From the NCBI GenBank assembly GCA_009869945.1, contig WIXG01000052.1, positions 124,001-188,000 of the forward strand: a stretch of 64,000 nt of DNA, in the 5' to 3' direction. The stretch is from Mesaphorura yosii (lineage: Eukaryota > Arthropoda > Collembola > Poduromorpha > Tullbergiidae). Position 1 is the first letter of the stretch. Every line of letters starts with the position of its first letter. A program made the translations under genes and the position numbers. Shown here piece by piece: positions 53,931 to 64,000 of the stretch. The notes beneath the pieces are model-generated. The model searched no databases and was not told the origin of the DNA. It worked only from the letters and a program-made list of their open reading frames with translations.

Positions 53931-54846
53931 CATAATTTATTTTCACTGTTTGCATATTCTCGAGTTACAGATTTCTAATAAATCGTGCGTAGATGTGAGT
54001 AGTAAGTAGATTAGTAAAATCTCGTCAACCTCCCCTTTGAAAAAGCTCCTTTGGGGGCTACCGACAAAGGCTGGACCTGCAATTAAGTTGTCAGCGGTCA
54101 CCGAGAATTCTTCGTGGCTGCCGCGAGTTGCGAATCGTGAATGACGAATGGCGATTGCAAATTGTGACCCACTGACGATGGTGATTTGTGAATTTCCATC
54201 TCAGAGTAACAAATTAATTACACTGGTTTGTATCGGCGTTGCAGCGCGAGTGTTTGCAAATGCGCACGGTAGGAAATGAAAGCTCGAGCGCCAAGAGCTT
54301 GTCGGGTGTGAAAAATGTTGGGTATGTCACGTAGAAAATAGGATTTTCTCTTAAATTCTCTTTCCGGTCCTGGCTTTTCTCATTACTTTGACTTTGTTCG
54401 CAGTTTCGCTTCACACTTCATACGTAGGACTAGCACAGCATTACACTTTGTTACTTGACATTCTGCAAGCATTTTGATGAGTATTTTCTCCTCCACCATC
54501 ATTTCCTCATTTCCTCCATGCTTTTACTATTTTGTCATTTATTGTGAAGTAAAAAATTCCAGCAGATTATCAGCTCGTGAAAAATCCGGGATCAGTTCTT
54601 CTGGAATGCCTGTTGCAAGAAATGCCGCATGAGATTCGTTCCGATGTCAGTTTCCTCTCCAAAGCAATTTCTAGCGCATAGGCTTCCTCGATTGTTTGAG
54701 AGTTAACAAAAAACATTTGCATGAACACACCGAACCAAAATTTGACTGATGAGTGACGACATCACATGCTTGATTAATAATTTAAATTAAGCACAATTTA
54801 AACTTAGTCTGGTCAAGCGGTCGGCCCTAGAAAGTATTATCACAGA

Positions 54847-54852
54847 TTTATT
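54847..54852 (-). promoter_or_regulatory. Polyadenylation signal of dolichol kinase gene
   Basis: TTTATT on the plus strand reads AATAAA on the minus strand, 88 bp beyond the dolichol kinase stop codon. This fits the end of a short 3' UTR. Confidence 0.6.
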
Positions 54853-54939
54853 GAAGAGTTCAGAAATATTGGAGTACAATAAATTAAACCATGTTTGAGA
54901 CGTGGAAGTTGATTGTTGATTCAAATTTTGTATATTCAT

Positions 54940-56910
54940 TTATCCCAATCTAGTAGCATGACTGTAATGTAAAATCATCTTGAGGCCATAGAAGGTATTG
55001 TAGAACACAAGTGGTAATGCAAAATTGTCAATCTGGTCCGTTTTCGCTTCCACCAGCGAGCTGAGTATGATTGCTGTTGCAGCGCACAAATGAACTGTAG
55101 TTGATATCGAGCAAACTCCTGCAAAAACATCAAGTCAGTATTCTCTCTTGGAAGTAGACAGCAGCAATTTGAACGTCATCTTTACCTGTAAGTTGAAGGC
55201 AAACAATCACTACAAACTGAGAAATGATCGAAAAGATTGTGCCTTCGACGGATTTTCCGTTCCCTAAAATACAAAACCCGTAATAGAAATGTGTTCAAGC
55301 AATTCAGGCTTTTTAATCTTCCAAACGGTATCACAAATTCCCGTACCTTCCCATCTAATTCGTCCATACTTTGAGCCACCAATGCTAGCGAAGGTGTCTC
55401 CAACCCCGACGCTCAAAATACCCGCTAAAGTACCCAAGACATTCCAGCCAGTTTCGTCCACAGTCAGCTGCGTTCCATTAAGCCATAGCGGAATTGAGCA
55501 ACCAACTAGCAAATATATCGGTGTCAGGAAAAGTATGCCCTCGTCTTGCTTATCGCGGAATCGCCCAATGGAAGTGTTGATATTCTTGCTGATGTTGGTA
55601 CCGTAAAGTTCAAAATCCAAATACCGTATCAGCTGAAACAATAATGAATAGTCACTTCATAGTATCTGAACCAATGTTTCTTCTGCACCTATTCGACATT
55701 CAGCATACCTCAACCATGAGGAAGATATATGTCAGTGCTACAGTTGACTCGAACAGAAGATTGTAATCTTTGAACACGCCAGGTAAATACACGGCAACGA
55801 TAAGAAAATGGAAGACCTTTCTGTCGATGCTTGATGTATTGTTTTCTTGGGAGCCTGTCCATCCAACAAAGCTCAAAGCGACCACGAATAGTGCAGTCCA
55901 GTATACAAATAGCATCATCTGAAATATGACCATTAGAAACCCTCTGGCCGTTACTCAACTCGAAAATTATTGGTTAGAAAGAACCAGCAATTAATTTAAA
56001 GTAACTCACTCGAATTTCAGTGGTGAAGAAGAATGAAAATATCCATTGAAGAAAGAATGTAATTTGTTCTGGCTCTATTCGGAAAACCACCACAACCAGG
56101 CAACATTTTGCCCAAATACATAGAAATTCTTCCATAAACATGAAGGTCCATGGTTTCTTAGTTATAACCAGTAGACGAGCGATCAACATAATGGATAGAA
56201 GCCCAACCTAATTAAATGAAAATAGTAAGAGTCTAACTCAAATTAATGCAACCATTTTTATATACCTGGCAAAGTAAGATGATCAATGCGTGTTCCGTAA
56301 GTGCAGTAAGATGTGTGGGTAGAGAGGGAACATTTAGTGCGCAAACCCAAAACAAAGCGCAGAATCCCTGCGTGACTGTGATTGCTTCGCCGAAGGTGAA
56401 GCTTTTCGGGAAATACGCAAGTAGATGGTAAAACACGTACGGAAATACGAAGGTGACGGCACCATTTGCGAAGCATCGATAAATATGCCCTAAAACAAAT
56501 TGACAAAAAGCGTAACGCTGAGTTTATTGGCTGTAAATCGTAGCCGAATTGGTATTCTTACCTTTGTACCAACCGGTGACTACCAGGGCAGGAATGGCAA
56601 AGAAGGCATTGAAAATCCTGGTAGTATTGAGCACAGAATTAAGTCCAACTGTCGGGTAGTACCTGCGAATTGTTGTCAATACTAAGGTGTTCACTGTCAG
56701 TATAATGAGGACGACATTCAGATCTGCCACATTTTCTTCGGATAGTTTAGTCAGATTAATGGTTTCATTCCTTTCCTCAACAGCATAGTTTCTTCGGTTG
56801 GCGAAGACGAAATATTGGTCGAAATGGAATCGTGACAAGAAAATGGCTAACGGGAGCATGAATCCAACCCAATAGCCATCACTGGCGGTTCTGTATTGCA
56901 GGAGCACCAT
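54940..56910 (-). CDS. DOLK: Dolichol kinase
   Basis: Seven exons, 56910-56562, 56489-56266, 56207-56010, 55918-55709, 55632-55347, 55263-55186 and 55118-54940, join in phase and give 507 residues (human about 538). The enzyme phosphorylates dolichol with CTP in the ER membrane and so supplies the lipid carrier for N-glycosylation, C- and O-mannosylation and GPI anchors. The protein is hydrophobic throughout, with many membrane segments. Family marks include SFTFGEAITVTQGFC, KVFHFLIVAVYLPG, IYLLVGCSIPLWL, the CTP-binding/catalytic loop SVGVGDTFASIGGSKYGRIR (about residues 401-420) and KSVEGTIFS. It is complete, with no odd residues noticed. It is divergent to the secreted-protein gene at 57764; the two starts are 853 bp apart and may share regulatory DNA. 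Confidence 0.96.
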
Positions 56911-57763
56911 GTTCCTATGAAGTGGACAAGCACACTAGCGGTCTTAATTGTCAAAATAGTTCCTAGCGCAGCCGAAGATGGGTGATTAGGTTATCACTGA
57001 TAAGTTCGAAATTTATTAACTTGCATCGTACATTTCTTTAAATAACGCTACGATTTTCTGGTTTAATTGAAGCTACTGAACTGATTAAATGAATGTTTCA
57101 ACATTTGAACCGGAATTTTGTACTTAGTTCGCTGACGTTGTCACTAAATCATTTTACCGCATCAGACTTGAAAACTCGTCCCGAATACTTCAAAAATCAG
57201 AAGCCAAGTGAAAGTGAAACAAAGAAAAGTGAGCGGATAAAAATGGAGGTACGGAATACGGGCAGGACGCGATAGGTTATGTGCTTGCCTTCAAACTGCT
57301 ATGCTGCCAATTCTAGGATTCATGGTTCAATCAGTGTGTGATTCAATGGGATTAGATCCCTTAGATTCCCTCCATCCTTCATGATGACGATTGCTAAAGA
57401 GTAAGCAAGATTGGACAAAACTTGTGCATATGATTGTTAGATAATCTTCAGAGTTCATTGCACGGGCGAAAATGCAATTAAGCAGATCATACGACATTTA
57501 TCTGCATAATTAAGAGAGCTTAGCAGACTTGTACACCTCCAGATACAATAATTAACGACTGGCAGCTTGTTTGCATGCCTTTTAATGACATTAGTATTTA
57601 TTATGCTAATGTAAATACGGGTGGGCTAGAGAACTGATTTATACCGACGATAATGCCCTTGAGACAATCTATCACTGTCACTGTCACTCTTGTGAATCAG
57701 TACTCATTTGCGCCGTGACTAATTTGACGAATCTTTCAGTAAAACAGCTCGAGATCCTTGAGA
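56911..57763. other. Shared upstream region of two divergent genes
   Basis: 853 bp lie between the start codons of dolichol kinase (minus) and the secreted-protein gene (plus). A short CACTGT repeat lies near 57670. There is no gene in it. Promoters of both genes must lie here, but I see no decisive core element. Confidence 0.5.
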
Positions 57764-58921
57764 ATGTGGTTTACGATTCGTGTTCTTGTGTTTGGGGTCC
57801 TTATCTCTGGCACAAACGTTGTGAGAGTCCATTCCCAGTATTTCCATTCAAAATTCACGCATCCGATGCTTAATCCTTCACGTGTTTGCAGGCAGACGCT
57901 TTTCCTCGTCGTTCTCGCCAGGATCTGAGTCTCGGGCCTGGGCAGGTATCAGGATGCTCTCCTTGACTTAAATTGCATGTAAATATTAAATTGTCATTTG
58001 TCTACAGAATGTGCCCGATCTCTCAGATGGTTTCAGTTCCCCATTGCGCATACCCGGAGTCGCAGAAAGGCCGAATGAGAATGTTTATCCCGTACCAGAA
58101 TTTGAGAGACAAGAAAATGAATCTGATGATGAGAATGAGAAAGATGACGAAGAGTCAACCGACTCCACCACGAAAGCCACATCAACAACTAGACTGGGCT
58201 TTCAGAATACTATGCAAAGAGTTAGAGATTATGGCGGCGGTGTGCTGGGAATTGTTTCTAGCGCTGCGACGCTAAATTTGAGAGGCATTTTGCATGGATC
58301 CACGCAATTTATCCCTCCGCACAGTATGTTCGCCCAATTATAGCTATTTTCGTTCCAAATTATGTGCCTTAATCTAAACTGACGATTCTTCACAGTTCGC
58401 GTAGGTGTTGAAGATATTCTGGGAGCCATAATTGGAAGGTACTTAATAGGCTAACTGACAAAACCTGTTGAGTCTTTTGGACTTGACTTATGAGAAGTAT
58501 GTGCATTATTTTTGCCTGTCACTGCAGCCCACTGGATCCAAAAAGATTCTTGGTGACGTATCCGACTGCCTCTACTAATCTGTCCAAGATCATCGACACC
58601 ACCTACGAGAAAATTATTAGCAACCGCACTGGAGCTGTAACTCCTGTGCCAACTCAAGCAGCAGATCCAAACCGCATCCCGGTTGCTGAGACAGAGGCGA
58701 TACCAACGAGTACAGCCAAGACCATCATCATACCAGTGCCAGTCGAATCGTCCCCTGAATCGATAGTCGTAGTGTACGAAAGTACAACGGTGCCGACGTT
58801 TCAACCAAGTACGGTCACAGAGACTGGGCAAGACGTGGACGATAACGATAATGACACTGCAGTTGACGAATCAGAGGAAGAAGATGATGGTCGGTCTTTG
58901 TTGGCGAAATTAAGAAGTTAA
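57764..58921 (+). CDS. Secreted acidic, Ser/Thr-rich protein of unknown function
   Basis: Five exons, 57764-57820, 57892-57945, 58008-58323, 58396-58438 and 58528-58921, join in phase and give 287 residues. The first exon is a signal peptide (MWFTIRVLVFGVLISG). A basic RRSR follows (about residues 25-28), possibly a processing site. Residues about 70-90 are strongly acidic (ESDDENEKDDEESTD). A middle block reads YGGGVLGIVSSAATLNLRGI, and the C-terminal third is rich in Pro, Ser, Thr and Val with a final acidic patch (DVDDNDNDTAVDESEEEDDG), then LLAKLRS. No cysteine-rich or enzymatic motif is visible. An AATAAA follows at 59002. It is convergent with the RasGAP gene. Not recognised; plausible roles such as an extracellular-matrix or cuticle-associated protein are only guesses. 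Confidence 0.78.
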
Positions 58922-59892
58922 AAATTTGAAAGTCCGATACAAAGTTATTTTACTTACTGGAATAAGTGAACCTATTGCTTGAATACAATGCTTCTTCGAC
59001 TAATAAATGATCTAATAATTTTTGGCAGAGTTATCATTTGTATGGAAAGCAATTAAGAATTAAGGGCACTACATAAATTATGGTAGTCAGTAAATATGAA
59101 CAATGAACAATATAACAAAACTGAGCAACTATTAATCATGCTCGATGTATAAATTAACTCTAAATTACTAACTATGGACCAGTTTTTATACGTATAGAAT
59201 GTACTCAATTCTGACTTCCGTGGCTGGCTTTATGTATTCACTTCGCGCAGTGACAGTAATGAATATCTTCAAAAGCATCGTTTTCATTTCACAAACAAGC
59301 GATGACTAATGGCAGGTTATAATATTGGAAGAGATAATGAATAATGTACAAAATGTAGAAAGGGTAACACTAGACAGATTTATACGTACAAATTGGAATA
59401 AATTATTCTCATTAGCTTCTAATTCTTAATGCCTCCTAAAAGTCATGAAAGAAAATTGCATTTTCCAGTAATGGCAATTAGAGAATCCTAACCTGCTAAT
59501 CTAGTGAATCTAGTCTACTGTCACAATTTGCACGCTTTGGTTAATAAAATTCTTATAAAAGTGCCTTTCGAATTACCACAGTATATTCACACATTTAGCT
59601 TCTAGAGCAAAACAAAAGGACAACTAATTAAGTACACATAAACGTTTACGAAACATGGAAAATACGAGTCGTGAAGTTTTTCATCGAAGATCAATGCACA
59701 AAGGTATCAATAATCGGAAAACAAGCATATTATTCATTTTAGAGCATGGGCATTCGCTCCAAGAACAACGATAATAGGTAAGTCATGAAAGTCAAGTCAT
59801 GATTCTATAATCAAGTGTCAACTAAACAATGCGAAATCAAATACAACGTTTTTGACTGGAGACAGAAGAGAATTCATGAGGAATTGATAAAG
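58922..59892. other. Convergent intergenic stretch
   Basis: About 970 bp of AT-rich sequence lie between two convergent genes. It holds the AATAAA of the plus-strand gene and, presumably, the 3' UTR of the RasGAP gene. No gene recognised. Confidence 0.5.
59002..59007 (+). promoter_or_regulatory. Polyadenylation signal AATAAA
   Basis: A canonical signal lies 80 bp after the stop of the secreted acidic protein gene. Confidence 0.6.
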
Positions 59893-62800
59893 TTATGTAC
59901 GAAGCATTTCTCGATACTTTTGCTTGTGCTTAGAGAGCATCTCGGTGACTGTGACAAGTTTCTTGATCGTTGGCTGTAAAATTTTCGAGTTTCATGTCAA
60001 TTAAATTGGTGAACGCATATTCGAAGCTGCCAATTTGAAATAAATTACCTGAGTTCGACTCATGCTTTGAAGTTCCTTAAAATTCGTTACACAGATGTGG
60101 TGGAGCGCGCCCATATCTCTTGCAGGGTCAATTTGTAACTTTTGAATCTCTTCGTTTGTTTCTGGTTTTTCCTTTACATTCTACAAGCAAAGAAATTAAG
60201 TTATGACCTCTGCCGACATGTTTAGATTGATATCAGGTGATAAATGGGTGATAAACACTCACCGATAAATGATCCAAGAAGACTATCATGCGTTCCTTGT
60301 TTTTCAATATAAATGGGTTTACAACTTCCATATATGGTTCCTTTCCGCCGAATTCAACTAAGTTGGCAAGATTTTGCTGCAAATAAAAATTCAACATAAA
60401 CAAGCTGAAATCCAAAATGGTCTAATAAAGGGAATGCAAAATTGCATACCAAACATTTGGCAATCATTATTAGAGAGCGCGTCGCCATTTGTGGAGGAGT
60501 TTCTGGAGATTTACAAACCAGTAATCAGTGACGTTGTACTCAACAGGAATAAATTACACTTTAAGAAAACTACGAACCGGACACTAGACCGAACTGTCTC
60601 GGGTTCAGGAGCGATGGGCAGATAAGTCGTAGGAATATGAAGCCACTCACTACCCGGGTTCTGACTAGCCTTTCATTGGGCCACTTTGACATGGCAGCAC
60701 GTTGCAAACAGCCACAAATAAAACGAAGTGACCTGCACAGCCATTAAAATGAATGTCAAACTCCAGCATGAATTTACGGCATTCACTTACGCTGGGCAGG
60801 AATCGTAAGCCATAAAGATATTTTCTGTAATCTCATCCAGAATGACGAGAAGAAATTCTGCATTTGCGCAGTTGTCTCCGCCCGGTTCCATTTTGGCGGG
60901 ATTGAGTTCGCAAGATTGTTTTGATTCCAAAATACGATTAATTGTGTCAGATACGGCGGCAATTAGGAAGTCTTGACATATTGACTTCATATAGGAATCC
61001 ATGAGAGTGGTCGTGAGTGAATCGGCGCGGAAAAGCGTGGTAGTTTCTCCTTCACGAAGTATCGTTTGCTCTACGAGTGATGAGAGCAGATCTGTCTCTT
61101 TTTTCTCAAACCTAAAAGAAATGTATTTCATAAAATACCTTGGAAGACAGAAAACTTCACAGCCATTAATTCTTACTGGAAAACTCTGAGAAGTGAAGTC
61201 GCTAGCATAGATCGATTTGAATGACATGCATCTGCGAGTGCTTTCACTGTTTCCATTTTTGCGTCCAAAAGGAGCTCCTTCAGCGGAGAATATTCCTCCA
61301 ACGGCATTATGAGATCATTCATGTATCTAATTTTGAGTCGAAGGGAGCCCCAATCTCCGACTGGCGTGATTCCACTTAAGGAATACCATTCCTCTTTCTA
61401 ACATGAATAGAAAAGATAGCGAATTAGCATTGCAATACATTCAACTAAGAGTACAAGTACTTACCTCTTCACCGTTTGCCAGACTGTTCAGATCAATTGT
61501 TATTTCGGCCACCTCGGAATCCTTTGCGCGTTTCCCCTTGTTTAGTACCGAAATTGTAAATGTAATCACATCCGGAGAAATGTCACTATTGTAAGGTACA
61601 ACCATCGAATTACGTTCCCTTATAGTAGATTATCTCGAATCCACAAGCAAATCAACACTTACTCCAAGAGGAATTCTTCATCCCAGACAGGGTCATATCC
61701 ACTCTTGACCTTTGTCCTAGCTACTTTCACGTTATTCAGTGCCAAAATGCACATAGGATTTGGAACCAATTTGTACGGCAGCCGATGGGCTTCAAGGATA
61801 GATAGATTCAGACAGCGAAGTTCGCGTAGGCGTGGAATTTTTGGCGCTCTTGCCATTTGCGGAACACAAAGTGGCTTTAGTGTTCCGATCCAACCCTGCC
61901 AAGACATCATAAAGTTCAGGTTGACGATGAGATGAGTGGAGGGCAATGAGACTATATAGCCTTAAAATCAAACAGTACCTGTAGCTCTTCCAATGACGAA
62001 GCACACAGATACGTAACTGTTGCTAGACACGGAAGAGCCCTTTCGACCAATTGAAAGCAAAATGGTTTTTCGAAGAAACTATCATGAAGTGGATACAAAT
62101 ACGCGCAACCAAGATCGACAAGACCTTTTGGTTTTGTACGCTTTGGACTGTCGAAAATTAAGAGGTGCGTGTCTGAGCCATCCATTTGAAGAACGAAGAA
62201 CATAGACTTCCATTTCTTATTCTTTTCGTTACGTTTGTACAAGTATCCAGATTTTTTGCAAACTGTAAGTGTAAAGAAGAAATCATTGCCAATGTAAGAC
62301 AAATGCAGCACGCGCACGGCTTAAGCTGACCAAATACCTTCAGTCTTTTTAATTCCACACGTGTCACGACATTCTTGAAGCGTTGCGTAAATTTTCTCTG
62401 GATTTTTTACCTCACTGGGTTTGTATGGAACATCCAATTCGTTTTCCACCTGGCACAAATTTAAGTCAGCTTCACTTTCATAAGACGCTCTATTTTCATT
62501 AGAAGAAGCAGTTCTGGCGCCATTCTTATGCCTTTCTGCTTCCGAAATGTTTTTCTTACCTTTGAAACATGGTGGCCCAATGTGTGGCCCTCAACAATTT
62601 GTTCAGTTTTGTACCGATTTATTACAGCGTCCAAGCAATCGAATGTTCTTCCCCCCATCAAGTATCTGACGCCTTTCTTTTCTATACGGAAGCGTTGAAT
62701 TTGGTTGTTTATGTGGAAGAATAGGCTGTAATCTCCGGGAGAATTGTCGCTGGGTCGAACTAAAAAACTTCCAGGTCCAGCTATAAGCCACAGGAAATGT

Positions 62801-63916
62801 ATGCAATTAGTCAGCGTCTGAGGGAGGAAATAACTTCACTAATTTTCGTATCCCCCCTACCGGCTACTAGCATATTGACAGCTTCGTCTTTTGTCACATT
62901 CGAGTGAAACCAAGGGAAAACGCTGTTCGGGTCAATAGTATCGTCCAAGTCTTCAACCAAATCTCTAAAAATGAGTCCCTGCTCGCCAGTTCGATGAGCT
63001 GTCACCCATAACCAACCATCTCCCAAGTCGTTATGAACAAAGAATATGTCGCCTTTTTGAAAGCTCAACTCGTCAGTGTCGGGCATGCGAGTGTATGGCA
63101 GGATTGCCATAACTCTTTTCTTATCATTGACAGGTTCAGGTGGCGGAATGGGATACATTAATCTCTCTTTCTTGAGGAGATCTGAAACACTTGTATAGTA
63201 TCCAATCAAATCCATGAGTGAGTCAAATCTTCGTCCTCCAATATAAAAGTCCCCACACACCGCAGTAATACTAAATGCAAGTATCAATTATGGAAAATTG
63301 ATAATGAGTCTTAAGCAAGGCAAATGTAACTAATGTCGTTCTTTACCGAAAATGGTTGATGCCAGTTCGACCAAGGTACGATAGAACATACGATCCAGGT
63401 TTCCTGTCGCTTTCTCTGACTAAGTAGCTCCCAGGTTTTCCAGTAGCAACGAGTCTATCGTCAGTTGTATGTCGATCAAGCCTTCCATGATACCACCTGG
63501 ATATCGACACGTAATTAGACCATCCGACTCATTTAAATCGATCACAGATTCTTTCGTGTTTAGACCAATCGAAGTAAATAGTATAAGGCTAACTATTGAC
63601 TAACGTACTGTGTTTCAGGTGGAGCTAAAGGTGGCTGCTCAGTTGGGCTTGCGTCACCACCGTTGTTATTACCATTCATTTCTCCAGCACCATCGAACAG
63701 TCCAAGATGGTCCAGTTCTTCCACTAATAGCCTGCCACCAATATTGTCTTCAAGCATATTCAATGGTGGAGGTGGTAGTGGCAATGAATTCAACGTGCTC
63801 CTATTAACATAATTAATTTCAATGTCATGAATGTCACCCAACCAAAAGACGGCAGAAACTAACTACAGCTAAAATTAGAACGTAAACAAGCGTATTGCTC
63901 ACCTAATGAAATCCAT
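59893..63916 (-). CDS. RASA1: Ras GTPase-activating protein 1 (RASA1 / vacuolar peduncle type)
   Basis: Sixteen coding exons (63916-63903, 63800-63609, 63496-63347, 63270-62861, 62780-62560, 62449-62338, 62262-61979, 61895-61663, 61618-61465, 61397-61177, 61111-60791, 60732-60578, 60502-60450, 60376-60263, 60180-60049, 59973-59893) give 948 residues with all phases matching. It recruits to phosphotyrosines on receptors and speeds GTP hydrolysis by Ras. Domain order: Pro-rich start; SH2 (about 70-160, pTyr-binding Arg in YLVRES); SH3 (about 171-228, AILPYTRMPDTDELSFQKGD); SH2 (about 239-330, FLVRPSDNSPG); PH (about 367-475); C2 (about 485-600); RasGAP (about 640-860) with the arginine finger in TLFRADSLTTTLM and the FLRLICPSLLNPR motif. 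The first coding exon is only 14 bp. The N-terminus before SH2 is about 69 residues, much shorter than in vertebrates. Nothing looks broken. Confidence 0.97.
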
Positions 63917-64000
63917 TGCTGAAAGTAGCAAGTTTGACTTCGACAAACTTCGTTGTAATTATGATACGTTGCACTGGAACTGTCGGCGTTGAACACTCAT

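Larger units (their letters stand above)
43264..54939. other. Gene-poor stretch of about 11.7 kb
   Basis: No complete gene can be supported. It holds an exon-like frame at 45416-45740, a light-chain-like fragment at 53560-53930, a strongly purine-biased tract (about 49850-50120) and a GGAA-type run at 53214-53256. Many short frames elsewhere lack motifs and splice context. Confidence 0.45.

Noticed and set aside
1-64000. CRISPR arrays, rRNA or tRNA genes
   Set aside because: No regularly spaced direct repeats and no rRNA-like blocks were seen. I could not run a tRNA folding scan, so isolated tRNA genes cannot be excluded.

Overview
The window looks like nuclear DNA of an arthropod, probably a crustacean or a basal hexapod. 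It is AT-leaning. Housekeeping genes have many small introns of about 45-110 bp with good GT..AG borders. The best-conserved neural gene is a Dpr-interacting-protein (DIP)/lachesin-type immunoglobulin cell-adhesion gene, a family typical of arthropods. I cannot name the species. Nothing suggests bacterial or organellar DNA.

Region 1 (1 to about 37 kb, minus strand) is one large DIP/lachesin-like gene. Its signal-peptide exon lies at 36731-36974 and eight further exons run down to 173; the C-terminus lies beyond the left edge. Exon phases join without conflict and give three Ig domains plus a Thr/Pro-rich stalk. Opposite-strand genes lie inside its introns: a 199-residue secreted/membrane protein (21549-22248), a putative 76-residue membrane protein (24154-24458) and the decayed remains of an unrecognised intron-bearing gene (4584-6631).

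Region 2 (about 37 to 43.3 kb, minus strand) holds a degenerate, intron-bearing copy of a metazoan mRNA-capping enzyme (38790-40045). Next come two tandem paralogues (40688-41525 and 42406-43263). Each is essentially a single PHR-type beta-sandwich domain and ends in a CaaX prenylation motif (CSVV and CVIL). I regard these small, apparently lipid-anchored PHR-only proteins as the most interesting item here.

Region 3 (43.3 to 54.9 kb) is gene-poor. It has at best a few short coding-like fragments: one exon-like stretch near 45.4-45.7 kb and one that vaguely resembles a dynein light chain near 53.6-53.9 kb.

Region 4 (54.9 to 64 kb) is compact and well supported. It contains dolichol kinase (minus, 7 exons, 507 aa), a divergently transcribed secreted acidic protein of unknown function (plus, 5 exons, 287 aa), and RASA1/vacuolar-peduncle-type Ras GTPase-activating protein (minus, 16 coding exons, 948 aa, SH2-SH3-SH2-PH-C2-RasGAP), which is convergent with the secreted-protein gene.

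These genes do not form a single pathway. Dolichol kinase serves N-glycosylation in the ER, RasGAP switches off Ras at activated receptors, and the DIP protein acts at the neuronal surface. All gene models were assembled by eye from reading frames and splice signals, without transcript support.
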